Origin: Sporobolomyces roseus
Taxonomy: Eukaryota; Basidiomycota; Microbotryomycetes; Sporidiobolales; Sporidiobolaceae
NCBI GenBank assembly: GCA_016617785.1
Contig: JADILM010000002.1
Location: forward strand, 1,674,001-1,738,000
DNA: 64,000 nt
Direction of reading: 5' to 3'
The notes beneath the pieces are model-generated. The model had not been told where the DNA came from and did no database searches. It saw only the letters and a program-made list of their open reading frames with translations. Both the position numbers and the translations under genes were made by a program. Positions 22,518 through 35,068 of this stretch are shown in pieces (within the stretch, counting starts at the first letter, position 1; the number at the start of each line of letters is the position of its first letter).

Positions 22518-24336
22518 GCGGATCAAGAAGTGTTTGGGTTTCAGTAGTCGTAGAGCATATGAAAAAGCAGCTGTTTGAATTTCAGGTTGCTTCGAGCTAT
22601 ATCGTGAGGGCGAGAGAAGTGTCGAAGAGATGACAGCTTTCAATCCGGAAAGCTTGCTCTGGCCCGGGTTTTCATTCCATTTCTCGCGACGCCTGGCCAC
22701 CTTATTCCACACCTGCCTCGTAGCGTCGACAACGCAGGGAGCGTCGACTGTTAGGCTGCCAATTTTCGTCGGAATTCGACGAGAACGACTTATCGTTCGA
22801 ACTTGGTCGCGCTCGCTCTCGACTCTATTTGTTTTCCCCCGCTCAGCCGAAAACTGGCCCGTCGCCCGTGCGTGTGACTGATAGATGGGGAGCGCTTTGA
22901 AGCTTTAGGCGCAGCCGAGAGAAAAGCGAGCAGTGAGTGCGACGTCCTCTTCTTCGTCGGCGATTTGCAGACAGCCACCGAGTCGCCTTAGCCTTCTAGA
23001 CCTTCACCTACTCGTTAACCATAAGCTCTAGGCGAGGTTGTAGCCCTTTCCACTTTCCATCTTCTTCGAAAATTGACGAAACTTTTCTCATTCGCAGACA
23101 CATGGCAACTACTACTGTTCGCGAGGCCCTTCAATTCAGCGCTCTGTTGTGACGTTCGCTCCCTTCTCTCGCTATTTTCTCTCGAATATCCCACTGATCA
23201 GTCTCTCGATGTCGTCTCACAGAACCTCGCACTACTCCCAAATCCGAGAAACTCGAATACGTCGAAGAGATCATCAAGCTTCTCGAGATGGAGGCTTACT
23301 CGGAGGCCCTCGTCGTCGGAGAGGGTGGTAAGGGTATCGTGTCGAAGAAACAATCATTCATTCGAAGTCGGACGAGGTCCTTGCGAAGGCAAGCTTCTAC
23401 ACTAACCGCGAGAGACAGCCTACTTGAGCGACCGCACTCTCTCTGGACTTGGAGATGAGAACCTGCCGACAGTGTACGCGGCCTACGTCTTCAGCAGAGA
23501 ACAGCTTTGCGACGAACGAAGAAACCAAGCTTTTCGCGAGACACTAGCTTCTCGAGACGTCTGCTCCCCGTATGTCTGTCTCGGAGCACTTACAACCCAC
23601 GTCTCTACAGTCATGACCTGATCAGTCCGAGGTGTGCTCAACCCATTCGCGCTAGTCGACGAAAGCTGACTTCGCAACTTTGAATGTTAGTGTTTCCGAA
23701 ATTGCTGCTTAGTTAGTGTACTGCCAGCCTAGCGATTGTCCGAAAGAGTTGCTGCGATTCGAACACAGCAGTCAAATGCATGCTCGGAGCGTCGGCGAAT
23801 CGGTGGGTCTGGAAGTATACGACTTTCGACGCAGAGTTGAGGGAGGAAGAAAAAGCTGACAAAGATTCATCCGCCGTCCCCTCCGAACTGATAACCTTCT
23901 CTCTCCAACATTCCTCGAGAGAACAGCGGGGTAAAAGCGTGGCATCTTTTTTACGTAAAAACAGACCTCCTGTTTTCGGATCGCTTCCACTGCTGTACTT
24001 CGCTGAAATGCACCGATACTCGAATGCACGGTCAAAGGGTTGTTCGATGCTCAAAGTCGCAAGGAAAGAAAACAGAGAATGTGTCATCGTCACAAGCCCA
24101 GCCAGTTTTCCATTAAGCTGACTGTTCAGAGAATTCTGAGAAGGGAGAGCGAGAGGCCGAACTTCGTCGGGAGGTCAGCTCCGAAGAGAAATTGATCGAA
24201 TTCGGTCTCAAAATTGTCAAGCCAACTTCTCCTTCAACTTTCCAAACCCTTTCCTCTCCTTCACTTCTCAACCGACTCTTCCGCCTTTCCACCGACTCGA
24301 CCCTTTCAACTCTCACAAGACTCTCAGTGCCTACCG
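22518..24336. other. Gene-free stretch between ATP7 and the ABC transporter
   Basis: About 1.8 kb without a recognisable intact gene. It holds the ABC-transporter relic (about 23,031-23,352, listed separately) and, at its right end, the pyrimidine-rich 5' leader of the intact transporter. Apart from the relic I see no conserved coding content; short open frames do not resemble known families. Confidence 0.45.
23031..23352 (+). pseudogene. Decayed fragment of a PDR-type ABC transporter (NBD2 part)
   Basis: This stretch matches 27,797-28,110 of the downstream intact transporter almost base for base over long runs. It covers the 3' part of one intron, the [17 protein letters not shown] exon, the next intron and the beginning of the following exon ([20 protein letters not shown]). 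Because intron sequence is kept, it arose by DNA duplication, not from mRNA. The exon carries an in-frame TGA at 23150-23152 where the intact gene has AGA (27912-27914). A 3-nt GTC insertion follows later, and similarity fades after about 23,352. No Walker A or signature motif from a matching copy is found around it. It is best read as the remnant of a former tandem copy. Confidence 0.85.
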
Positions 24337-27300
24337 ATGGCCATGGAGCGACCACCAGCATCTTCCGCTTCATCATCAAGCGATGATCAAACTCGTATCT
24401 CACCTTCTGAAGCCCATCCTCCCTCATCAAACTTCAGCAAACATGATCAAATCTTCGGATCGAGCGGTCACGGACAGCAGACGACCATGCCGGCGACGAA
24501 GGACGCTCACCGTAGCAAGACTCGATTAGACCACTTCTCTCCTGATGGAGAACTTGAGCGAACCGTCTCTCGTCAAGAGTCCCGAATGACCAGCACAACT
24601 CAAGATCCTTTCCAAGATGATTTCGATTTCGAGAAGCATCTCAAGCAGATCTTGCGAAAGGTAGATGACAAGGGAGTCGCAACTCGTGAAGTTGGAGGTT
24701 AGTTTCATGAACTTTTCCGCTTTACCCTTTCCCCATCGGAACCCTGTTCCCTGATTTCTCCCAGAGCATGAGCTGACGAGCTTCGTTGACCCGCAAACAG
24801 TCACCTTCAAGGATCTTACCGTTACTGGAGAAGGTAGTGGATTAGCCTACAACACTTCGCTCATCGGAGGACTCACTGCTATCACTCGACTACCTCAAGC
24901 TATCGCATCCCTTCGTCACCCGAAACACAAGACTATCCTCAACTCGTTCACTGGTTCGATTCGACCGGGAGAGATGCTTCTCGTTCTCGGTCGACCTGGA
25001 TCCGGTTGCACTTCGTTCCTCAAGACCATCGCAAACGAGACCGACGGATTCTCGGACGTCAAGGGAACGATCTCTTACGATGGTATCACTCCTAAAGTTA
25101 TGCACAAGCAGTTCAAGGGAGACGTCGCTTACCTTCCCGAAGGTGAGTTTCACTCTTCATGTTTCGTTTCGTTCTTTCGAGCCTTGACTGATCCCAGCTT
25201 TGCTTTCTTGCAGATGACGCCCACATGCCTTTCCTGACTGTCAACCAAACTCTTACGTTTGCCGCTGCTACTCGAGCACCCGCAAAGGATGGTCGAATCA
25301 AGTCGAGGAAGGAAACTGTCGAAGGTCGCCGAGATGTTCTCGCTTCGCTTCTCGGACTCAAGCACACCTACAACACCAAGGTCGGAAACGATTTCGTTCG
25401 AGGTGTTTCAGGAGGAGAGAGGAAACGTGTCTCGATTGCTGAACTTCTCACTACTGGTACGCTTTCCTTCTCTTCCTTTTGCTTGACTCAAACGTTTCAC
25501 TGATATATACCATCGTTTCCCATTCTTTTCAGGCTGCAGGATTGGATGCCACGACAACTCTACTCGTGGTCTCGATTCTTCCACCGCTCTCGAGTACACT
25601 CGCGCTCTTCGAATCGCTACCGATGTTGCCAACCTCACCACTATTCTTTCCATCTATCAAGTGAGTACTCAATATCATGTCTCTCACTTCTCGAGCCATA
25701 TTGATCGAGTTTCTCCCCTCGTTCAGGCTGGTGAACAACTCTACCAACTTTTCGACAAGGTGTCGGTCATCTACGACGGTCGAATGGTCTACTTTGGTCC
25801 TATGAGTCAAGCAGTCGAGTACTTCAAGGGAATGGGATACGAACCTCAACCTCGTCAAACTTCTGCCGATTTCCTCGTCGCCTGTACCGATCCCAAGGGA
25901 CGATTCCAACGAGAAGGTTTCCAAGGTCACATTCCTCAAAATGCCGACGAATTCGCTGACTACTGGGCGAAGAGCGAGTTGGGCAAGAAGAACGTCGCTC
26001 ACGCTGAGGAGCAACTTCGCATTCTCGCACCTGGAGAGAACAACGACAAGGTCGACGCTTACCGAACTTCCGCTCACGCCGAGCACGTCAAGAGGGCTAG
26101 CAAGAAGTCTCCCTACCTCATCTCTTACCCGTTCGTCACCCTTTCCTTCAGTGCTCTCCGCATGCGACACGAGCTGACTTTGCTTTTTTTCGAAAACAGT
26201 ATGATGGCAAAACTCGCTATGGTCAGGCGATACCAGATGCAAATGGGAGATATCTCGACTCTCGCCATTGTCACGATCGCTGCCATCTTCCAAGCTTTGA
26301 TCATCGGTTCCGTCTACTACCCACTTCCCGACACTACCGCCGGCTTCTTCTCTCGAGGAGGTGTCATGTTCTTCGCTATTCTCTACAACTCTTTCACCGG
26401 TATGGCCGAAATCACCAGTTCCTACGCTCAACGTCCCATTCTCGTCAGGCAAAGAAGTTTCGCCATGTTACGTCCTTCGGCAGATATGCTCGCTCGTGAG
26501 CTTCCTCTAGACTATCCTTTCCTTCACGAGCCATTACTGACTGTATCTCGGTGCGAAATTCAGTCACTCTCGTCGATCTTCCTTTCAAGTTCGCTACTAC
26601 TGCCGTTTTCGACATCATCCTGTACTTCCTCGCTGGTCTTCAACCTTCGGCTTCGCAATTCTTCGTCTTCCTCTTGTTCACCTTCATCACCAACTTGGCC
26701 ATGTTCGTTCTCTCTCGTCTCGCTACTCCTCAGCAGATCTGATTACTGACCATTTGTCTTCCTTGCAAATAGGCTTGCGTTCTTCCGTATGCTCGCTGCG
26801 ATCAACCGAAAGGAGTCCAATGCAACGACTATGGCAGGTCTCGGTGTTTTGATTGTCGCTATTTACACTGGGTGAGTTTCTTCTCTTTACAAGCCTGCTC
26901 TAAGCGTGATCTGACCAAGTCTTTCAACTCCATAGTTACGCTATTCCTCGTCCTTCGATGAAGGTTTGGTTCCGATGGCTCTCATACGCTCAACCTATTC
27001 CTTTCGGTTTCGAGGCTATCCTCACGAACGAATGTATGTTCTATCTCACCTCTTCACACTACCCTGAACACGAGCTGACTCTGCATTCCTTCTTCAGTCC
27101 GTACCCTCAACGTTCCTTGTGTTCAACTCGTTCCTCAAGGCCCTGCTTACGCTGGACTCACCGCAGCCAACCAAGCTTGTGCTACTGCTGGAGGAATCCC
27201 TGGAACCAACCTCGTCTCAGGATCTGCTTACCTTCTCGCTCAATACGGCTACAAGTGGTCTCACACGTGGCGCAACTTCGGATTCATCTGGGCTTACTAC

Positions 27301-29898
27301 GCCTTCTTCCTCGCCATCGCTCTCATCGCTACCGAGTACCAGAAGGACGAAGGAGTTTCGGGAGGAGTCATGATCTTCAAACGCGGTCACGCACCACCAG
27401 AACTCGTCAACGCTATCGAAACTCCCGGAGTCAAACGCGATGAGGAGAACCAGACCGAGAATCCCGAAGCTGTCCACGAAGTTACTGAGGAGGAGAAGAA
27501 CAAGGCTGCCGACACTCTTCGAGCTGCGACCGATATCTTCACCTGGAGGAACGTCAACTACGATATACAAATCAAGGGTGAACCTCGTCGATTACTCTCC
27601 GATGTATCGGGTTACGTCGTTCCTGGTCGAATGACTGCTCTCATGGGAGAATCTGGTGCTGGTAAAACGACTCTCCTCAACGTTCTCGCTCAACGTGTCG
27701 ACATGGGAATCGTCACTGGAGACATGCTCGTCAACGGCAAACCTCTTCCTGCTTCATTCCAACGTCAAACCGGATACTGTCAACAACAAGATACGTGAGT
27801 TTGCAGCTTTCTTTCCTCCCACCATTTTCGAAAATTGACGAAACTTTTCTCTTTCGCAGACACATGGCCACTACAACTGTTCGCGAGGCCCTTCAATTCA
27901 GCGCTCTGTTGAGACGTGTGTTTCCTTCTCTCGCTATGGTTTCTCGAATATCCCACTGATGAGTCTCTCGATGTCGTCTCACAGAACCTCGCACTACTCC
28001 CGAATCCGAGAAACTCGAATACGTTGAAGAGATCATCAAGCTTCTCGAGATGGAGGCCTACTCGGAAGCCCTCGTCGGAGAGGTCGGAATGGGTCTCAAC
28101 GTCGAACAAAGGAAACGTCTCACTATCGGTGTCGAACTCGCCGCCAAACCCGCTCTCCTCGTCTTCCTCGACGAACCCACTTCAGGTCTCGACTCGCAAT
28201 CATCTTGGTCCATCATGCTCCTCCTTCGCAAGCTCGCCGATCACGGACAAGCTATCCTCGCTACTATCCATCAACCTTCGTCTGAACTCTTCCAAACCTT
28301 CGATCGACTCCTTCTCCTTCAAAAGGGAGGAAAGACTGTCTACTTCGGTGACCTCGGCAAGAACTCATCTACTCTCATCGAATACTTCCATAAACGTACC
28401 GACAAGAGGTGTGCCGAGGACGACAACCCCGCTGAATACATCCTCGATGCGATTGGAGCTGGTGCTTCCGCCAGGGTCGAAAAGGATTGGTACCAGATGT
28501 GGAACGAGTCCGAGGAGTCGAAGCGCATTCAAGACGACATCGATCGATTCCACAAGGAGAAGGGCAACGAGGAATCAGCTGCCGACAAGTCTCCCGATTC
28601 TGGTCGCAACTTTGCGTCTTCCCCTATCACTCAACTCCGTCTCGTCACTACTCGTGTCTTCCAGCACTACAACCGTGACCCTACCTGTATGTCTCTTTTC
28701 ACTCTTCCTCCTTTCTCTCGAGCTCCCACTGACTCTTCGTTCTCTCACCAGACGTCGTCGCCAAGTTCATGCTCAACATCTTCGCTGGTCTCTTCATCGG
28801 ATTCTCGTTCTGGATGTCGCCCGCCGATCCTACTGGTCTCCAAAACCGACTCTTCGCTGTCTTCATGGCAGTCGTTCTCGCCGCTCCTCTCGCTCAACAA
28901 CTTCAACCCAAGTTCCTCGGTCTCCGTCAACTCTATGAAGCGCGTGAGAAGCCTTCAAGGATGTACCACTGGTCGGTTCTCGTCTTCTCGTCGGTCGTTG
29001 TCGAGATTCCCTTCAACATCCTCGCGTATGTCTCTTTCTCTCTCTTCCGCTCTCTTCTCGTGATACTGATACCGCTATCGTCCCGATTCATAGCGGTACT
29101 CTCTTCTTTGTTTGTTGGTACTGGACTGTCGGACTTCCCAGCGGACCCAACCGAGCTGGTTATGCCTACCTCGTTTACGCCGTCTTGTTCGAAATCTACT
29201 ACGCCTCGTTCGCTCAATTCGTCGCATCCTTCTCACCCAACGCCATGGCCGCCTCCGTCCTCTACTCGTCGTTCTTCTCCTTCGTCATCATCTTCAACGG
29301 TGTCGTTCAACCTGTTTCTCAACTTCCCTACTTCTGGAGATCGTGGATGTACCAGTAAGCTTTCCTCCTTCGTCTTATTCTTGTCGACGCAGAGCTGATG
29401 TATCTCCTCTCCCTCTAGCCTCTCACCTTTCACCTACCTCATCGATGGTCTCGTTTCGAACGCTCTCGGCGGTGTCGCAATTCGATGCAAGCAAGATCAA
29501 TTCCAAGCTGTCAACCCTCCTGCTGGCGAACAATGTGTCGCTTGGATGCAGCCTTACACACAAACCGCTGGAGGTTACGCCGAAGTACTCCAAGACGGAT
29601 CTTGCGGTTTCTGTCAATATAGCACCGGAGATCAATTTTTGTCGACCGTCGGCATGGCTTACTCTCACCGATGGCGCAACGTGGGCTTCCTCTGCGCTGT
29701 GAGTCCCTCTAGACTGCTTTCTTTCGCTTAGATTCGTCGCTCATCTTATTATCTTTCCAACAGTACATTGTCTTCAACATTGCCGCCGTCTTCGTCTGCA
29801 CCTGGCTCTACAGTGAGGTCAAATGGTCGACACTCTTTACTCGCAAGTCCAAGAAGAGCAAGACCGTTAAAAACGAGGAGAAGCACTCCGAGAAGTAG
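24337..29898 (+). CDS. PDR-type (ABCG) full-size ABC transporter
   Basis: A plasma-membrane drug/lipid exporter of the pleiotropic drug resistance group; about 16 exons, roughly 1,480 residues, order (NBD-TMD)x2. NBD1 has the degenerate Walker [10 protein letters not shown] (Cys for the usual Lys), signature [10 protein letters not shown] and Walker B region [22 protein letters not shown]1 includes [14 protein letters not shown] helices and NEFRTLNVPC. NBD2 has canonical Walker [10 protein letters not shown], signature-position [19 protein letters not shown] and Walker [19 protein letters not shown]2 follows, with a Cys-rich loop ([12 protein letters not shown]), and the tail is Lys-rich. This asymmetry of active sites is normal for fungal PDR pumps. 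The intron at 26703-26772 has a phase-2 donor inside an ATG codon. A decayed partial copy lies upstream and a Zn2Cys6 factor downstream. Confidence 0.93.
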
Positions 29899-30677
29899 AT
29901 AGCCTCTCTTCCATCTCCCCGTTCCTTTCAGTTTCTATAGATGTGGATAGTCTCTCCAGATACATTCGTAACACTACATAAACCTCTCTCTTCTCCCATA
30001 CCGCATTCGTTATTTCGTTCGTTCTGTACCCGATTTCGTTTTCTTCTCCCATTTTTAATTCCTCGTAATACTAGTTAGTAGGACATCTTCTCTATATCCG
30101 CTCTTTGCTCGAGAGGATGCGAAAGGCTTCTAGAGACCGCTTCGACTTGGCTTCGAAAGGTGTGACACTGCATAGTCGAAGAACAGCGACAAACCGACTG
30201 GAGACTACAGTGTAGCTCGCAGCACTTGTTGTTCGAAAGATCGAAGGTACACCCATGGGTCTATGCTCGCCAAGTAGATTGGCGATGGATCGTTCTTGTC
30301 CGAAGAACGAGGAGGTTTTCGCATGTGCGATTTCGAGCGATAGCTGAGAATCCCCATTGTTATCGGCGAGCCCTCGACTGTGAAAAACACACGAAAAGGA
30401 TTCTTCGATGTCGAAAGGTCTACGTTCGAGGAAGACAGGAAAGCGAGTAACTCGCAAGAAACGATCAAAGAATGGGAAAAGTCAATAGCTTCGATTATTT
30501 TGACAGACGTGAAGACAGAGGTAACATCGACAGCTTTCTACACAACATGTATCCAAACGCGAGATAGACAAATGTGCAAGCAAACAATCGATAAAGAAGC
30601 GAACAACATAGGGAGAGAGGGAGAGCGGATATTTCAACACAAGAGAAAGCAAGCAGAGTACAGGGGAGGGACCAAGA
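29899..30677. other. Convergent intergenic region, no gene seen
   Basis: About 780 bp between the stops of the ABC transporter (+) and the Zn2Cys6 factor (-). Open frames in it show no family resemblance. It should hold both transcription ends; T-rich then A-rich stretches occur around 30,040-30,060 and 30,590-30,660. Confidence 0.4.
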
Positions 30678-33600
30678 TCACATAGGAGATTGAAGACTGT
30701 TGCCTTGCCAGGTTGTATAGTTTGACCATTGTTGACCGTCGTTGCCGTTACCTCCAGTTCGAAGTGTTTGAGCGGAATAGTCTCGCTGCGGCGAAGGCGG
30801 TTCCCTTCGTGATTCCGCTGTGTCGCCATTCCCGTTGTAGATATTGAACCTTTGAAAGTCGTACGCAGGCGTAGAGAGGTGAGCGAGATTTGACAAGTGT
30901 GAAGAAGGAAAGGAAAGATCTTCATTATTTTGCCCATGCAGAAGTGCCGGAGGAGGAGCGAACGACATCGCTTGATCAAATGTTATTGGAAGTGGAGAGA
31001 CGAAGGATGGAGGTAGGTTGGAATAGGCATCGTGAGGGAGTTGACCGGTGAAGGATGAGGCGAGATCTGTCGATTCTTCGAGGAGACCGGGACTCAAGCC
31101 AGAAGAACTGTTCGAAGGCGAGTTTGTGCTGGCAGGAGTGACGTTCGAGCTCGAGTTGTCTGCGAATCCACTGAGAACCCATCCTGACAAAGGATCGTTC
31201 GAGAGTGAAGAACTGTTCGAAGATTGGACGGTGTGCGAGTTTCCGGTCAAGAAAGGTTGTGATGCTGGGACTGAGATAGGAAGAGGTGTAGATGTCTGCT
31301 CTGTTCCTTCGTTGACCTGGATGTCGATGAAGCGGGATTGGGTAGGAGATTGATTCGGTGGAGAAATCGAGCTCCTCGCAGAGTCGGTCGGTGTCGGGAC
31401 AGCAACTGAGGGGAGGAAAGCAATAGTAGCGAGTCAGTAGGATACTCTTTCTAATATATGTCGCAATGTGTAGAAGGAGAGGGACAAACGGGAGAAGCGT
31501 GACTGACTGTCAAAATCGGCCAAAGGAACGAAGCGATTCTGTGGTGGACCTCGCATTCGACGAGCTCGACTGAATTCATCGAGACGTTGCGCTGATAGAG
31601 GTGTATAGAAGCAAGCCAACTCGAGCGCTTGAGCGAAACTGCAGATCAAAAGTAGTTGGTGAGCTCGACTCTGAGAGAGAACGAGTCAAAATATGACTTA
31701 CTAGTCTAGTTCAGTCTCAGTCAAGACACACTGTTGCGCGATTGGTCCAAATTCATCGACTTCTCCTTCTCTCTGAACCGCCATCGTCGCCCACCCCTCA
31801 ACAGCCTCGAGTTGCGTGAACAAGTGATAAACGACGTGCTTGTCATGGGAATCGTGGAATACCTTGGCGTAGAATGCGAGGACCTTGAGACATCGTCGAA
31901 CGCGACGATTCGAGACACCAAGTAGGCTTTCGAGAGCGTTGCGATCTTCATTCGTGAGTCGGTCGTTTCGCTTTGTTCGCAACCATTCATTCGAGAGGTT
32001 CATGACGTCGAGAAGCCTGATTAGAGGAGAAAAATTGTGAGCACAAAGAGTCGAGAGGAATGAAGGGGGAATCAAGCAACACACCTCTCATGCATTCGAA
32101 GACCGATCAAGAGATCGTGATTCGCAGGGTGATGAATATCGTCTTGAGCCATAGCGAACGCCCTCAAATGACCCGTCAAAGTCTGACAAGCAGAATGAGC
32201 TCCATCGATGTAATCCCATAGTTGCTGAATGTTGGTCAAGAATTGGTTCGAAGCTCGACGACTCGACGAAATTTTGCTGAAGAGACGTTGAACAGCAATG
32301 ACGTAGAATCCGGTGATCTTGAGTGCTTGTTCAGTCTTTTCTGTTGTCATCGGTCCTTTCGAGGGGTTGAACAGTGCTGCGAGTTGGTCTCCGAGATCTT
32401 CTTGTTCGAGATTAACGAGATGAACGCCTGAACTCAGTCGAGAAGAATCAGTCTCGGGTCGTATGGGCGTTGTGGGAAGACGTGAGCATACCCGTTCCTT
32501 CGAAGTAGTCGAAGAGGTCATCCTCCGAAATGAGAACAGGTAAACTGAGCCAAGCACCAATTCGAGCGTCGGATTCGAAGAGAGTGACTCCGACAGATTG
32601 TTTAATCAAATCGACTTCGTGTTGCGGCAGTCCTCCTCTTTGCATATCGTAGAAGAGTCCAATCGCTGCTCGTAGGAAGTATCGAGCGGTTTTCGGTTTC
32701 ACTTCCGAAACTGTCGAGAGAATATGCGAAAGGGATCAGTTCGAGTTGACGTGAGCGGATAATGACTGGACTCACGCATGAGCATCTGAACGAACGCAAC
32801 GAGTGTTTGAGCGTTGATGACCGAGGCCACTTGCATCACTTCGACTTTCGAACATAATTCCGTTGCTTGTTTGACGATTGCTCTCCAAGCGTTCTCCCTT
32901 CTAACTCCAGCAGATAATACCAACTCGTGAGAGGCTTTTCCATTCTCGATGTCCGGTCCAGCAACGCCCAGTAGAGCGCTGTGAGGCGAAGCTCGAGCAC
33001 CAAGAGAAGTGAGGACTCCGACAGCGACCTGCGGGAAGCGAAGAGACGTGAGCGATTTCGAGGTGAGAGATGGTCATATAGACTGACCTGGCTCGCGACA
33101 TCTAAATTGTTGAGATTCTGCTTGTAGTAGGCGATATTTGGATCCAGAATATGGAATGCAGGGAGGTGATAGCAACACGAATTCATCGAAGCTGCACACT
33201 GTAGAGCGTGAGAGGAATGAACTCGTCACGAGCAAGAGATTTGATTCATACCTTCGAGTAGATGCAGCGTGAGAGAAGAAGCCATCGTAGGTAAAGCCAA
33301 TCTCCAATCACTCGAAGATTCACCCAAATTCGACTGAATCAAGAATCGATCCCACAACTGCTGAAACCCTTCCGTCTGATCCCTCCTCTCCTCCTGCTCA
33401 GCTCCTTCATTCCCTATGCGACGAGCCAGTTGATGTCGGAAATCGGAAACTGTTCGAAGAGATCGAGCGGGAGAAGCTTCGAGAGGTGCTCGAGGAGGAT
33501 ATGGTAGACCGAGGGAGGAAGAAGGCAGTCGATTGTGAGGAGGTATTGGCGGATGTGAGGGGAAGTTGGCGGTTCGAGGACTGGAATCGTTCGAACTGGG

Positions 33601-34297
33601 AGAATCGCCTTTCTGCTGATGATTGAGCACGACGATTGGTCGAAGAGCACTACAAGGGGAGTTCTTCTATCAGTCTTCGTCTTGAAGGAAGCTACCAGTG
33701 GACGTACAGAGAGATATCTTCTCCATATTCGCAAGGTTCTTTGCGTTTGACACAACGAGAACATTCCGGGAATCGACGATCGCACTGTGGGGAGCTTGCA
33801 ATAGGTCAGCAATTCGCTTAGACCGAGAAACTGACTCGATCATTCCTCACCTTCACTTTCCTTGTCCTACAGCTCGCGCAAGACTGTTTCGTCAAGAAAA
33901 GGTCAGCTCTCGAAACAGTTGACGGTCAGACTCCTTGCAAGCGTGAACTCACCTTTCCCGTGACCTTGACCAACTCTGACCCAGTTCCAAAGTGCTTCGG
34001 TAGCATCTCATCTGGCATTCCCGCTGCTAAGTGAATCGCTCCACCTTTCGGAAACCTTTGAATGGGCAATTGTTGCGGGGGAATGAGTCCCGCCAACCCT
34101 CCATTGACTTGTGAAGGGTAAGGTAGAGGTAAAGGAGGAGCTGGAGGAGGAGGAGCTGCATTGAACGGAGGCCAGTCGAAGGGTTGCTGTAAAGGGAGTT
34201 GAGGCCTTTGTTGCTGTACTTCTGGCTGCCATGATCCCTGTACCGTTTCTGTTATCGGATAGCTATCTTGTCCGTATCCACTATAGTACTCGGACAT
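30678..34297 (-). CDS. Zn(II)2Cys6 fungal transcription factor
   Basis: Starts at 34297 (MSEYYSGYGQDS) with about 120 residues rich in Pro and Gln. The binuclear zinc cluster follows, CASCRTRKVK then CDRRFPECSRCVKRKEPC, which fits C-x2-C-x6-C-x6-C-x2-C-x6-C exactly. It is split by an intron between the third Lys block and the third Cys. The middle region has the helical pattern of the fungal-specific TF domain (for example ARYFLRAAIGLFYDMQRGGL and GFYVIAVQRLFSKISSSRR). The C-terminus is Ser/Asn-rich and disordered, ending NSLQSPM, stop at 30678. About nine exons. Target genes are unknown. It is the next gene to the PDR transporter, but convergent, so no shared promoter. Confidence 0.85.
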
Positions 34298-35068
34298 AGT
34301 ACTTCTCCAGTGTGGGTGAAGAGGTTGAGAGAGTTGAAGCAGTTCACTCCTGTTCTTTTCGAGTTCGTCTGTCTGCTGAGTAGTCTATGCGGTCTGTCTC
34401 TTGAAGTATGTAGGCTGATAGTGGGGCGTAAGAGCGGAGAAAGCAGGTCGAAGATGAAAGAGAGATGAAACTGCTTTCGGAGAGATCGTTTCGTCGAATC
34501 GTTCTGGATCAACCACTTGCTTCTCTTCTTCAAATTCCTAAAGAGCCGTCCCCCGATTACGTTCAATCCGATTGCCAAGCTCTCTGAGCCGTGGAAAACG
34601 GGAGAACAAGATTAACGACCTTCCATGGCTTCTGAAAAAACGACTTCTTTGCGAAAGCTTTCGTCGAATTCCTTTGCAAAGCGATAGCAACGATGTCGAG
34701 ACGATGACCTAGTCAGCGAAAACCCCCGTCGAGAGTCAAGGCTACCCTGAGACTCGTCCCAAAGAGAAAGAGCGGTGGCCTAAAAGCAATCATCAACGGA
34801 GGCCTCGTCGCTTCAGAAAGCTTCATAACCTTGTCTCTAACTATCGAAGGCCCAAGAAGTATCAGTTCGTTAGGAAACGATCGTTAAGTGGTGTCTACGA
34901 TCTGTCTCTTGCGCGTGCCAAAGCGTACATCCGAGAGCGAGAGAGAGAGAGAGATCGAATCGGAAGAGTGTGGATGGGTCAGAAGAGATAGGAAAGAAAA
35001 ACTGGACCTTGACCGCGAGAAAACTCTACAAACTTCGTACAAAAAATGATAATCCCCCAGATGACGCT
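34298..35068. other. Intergenic upstream of the Zn2Cys6 gene
   Basis: About 770 bp between the start of the zinc-cluster factor and the stop of NDUFB9, both minus strand. It must hold the promoter of the factor. A GA microsatellite lies near 34,935-34,955. No gene seen. Confidence 0.4.

Noticed and set aside
24991..25020. Missing Walker A lysine in NBD1 of the ABC transporter as a defect
   Set aside because: GRPGSGCTS with Cys is the normal degenerate site of fungal PDR pumps, not damage.
26701..26775. Apparent 1-nt frameshift in the ABC transporter
   Set aside because: A phase-2 donor inside the ATG (GCC AT|GTTCG) with acceptor AATAG|G restores NLAMLAFFRML, so no frameshift is needed.
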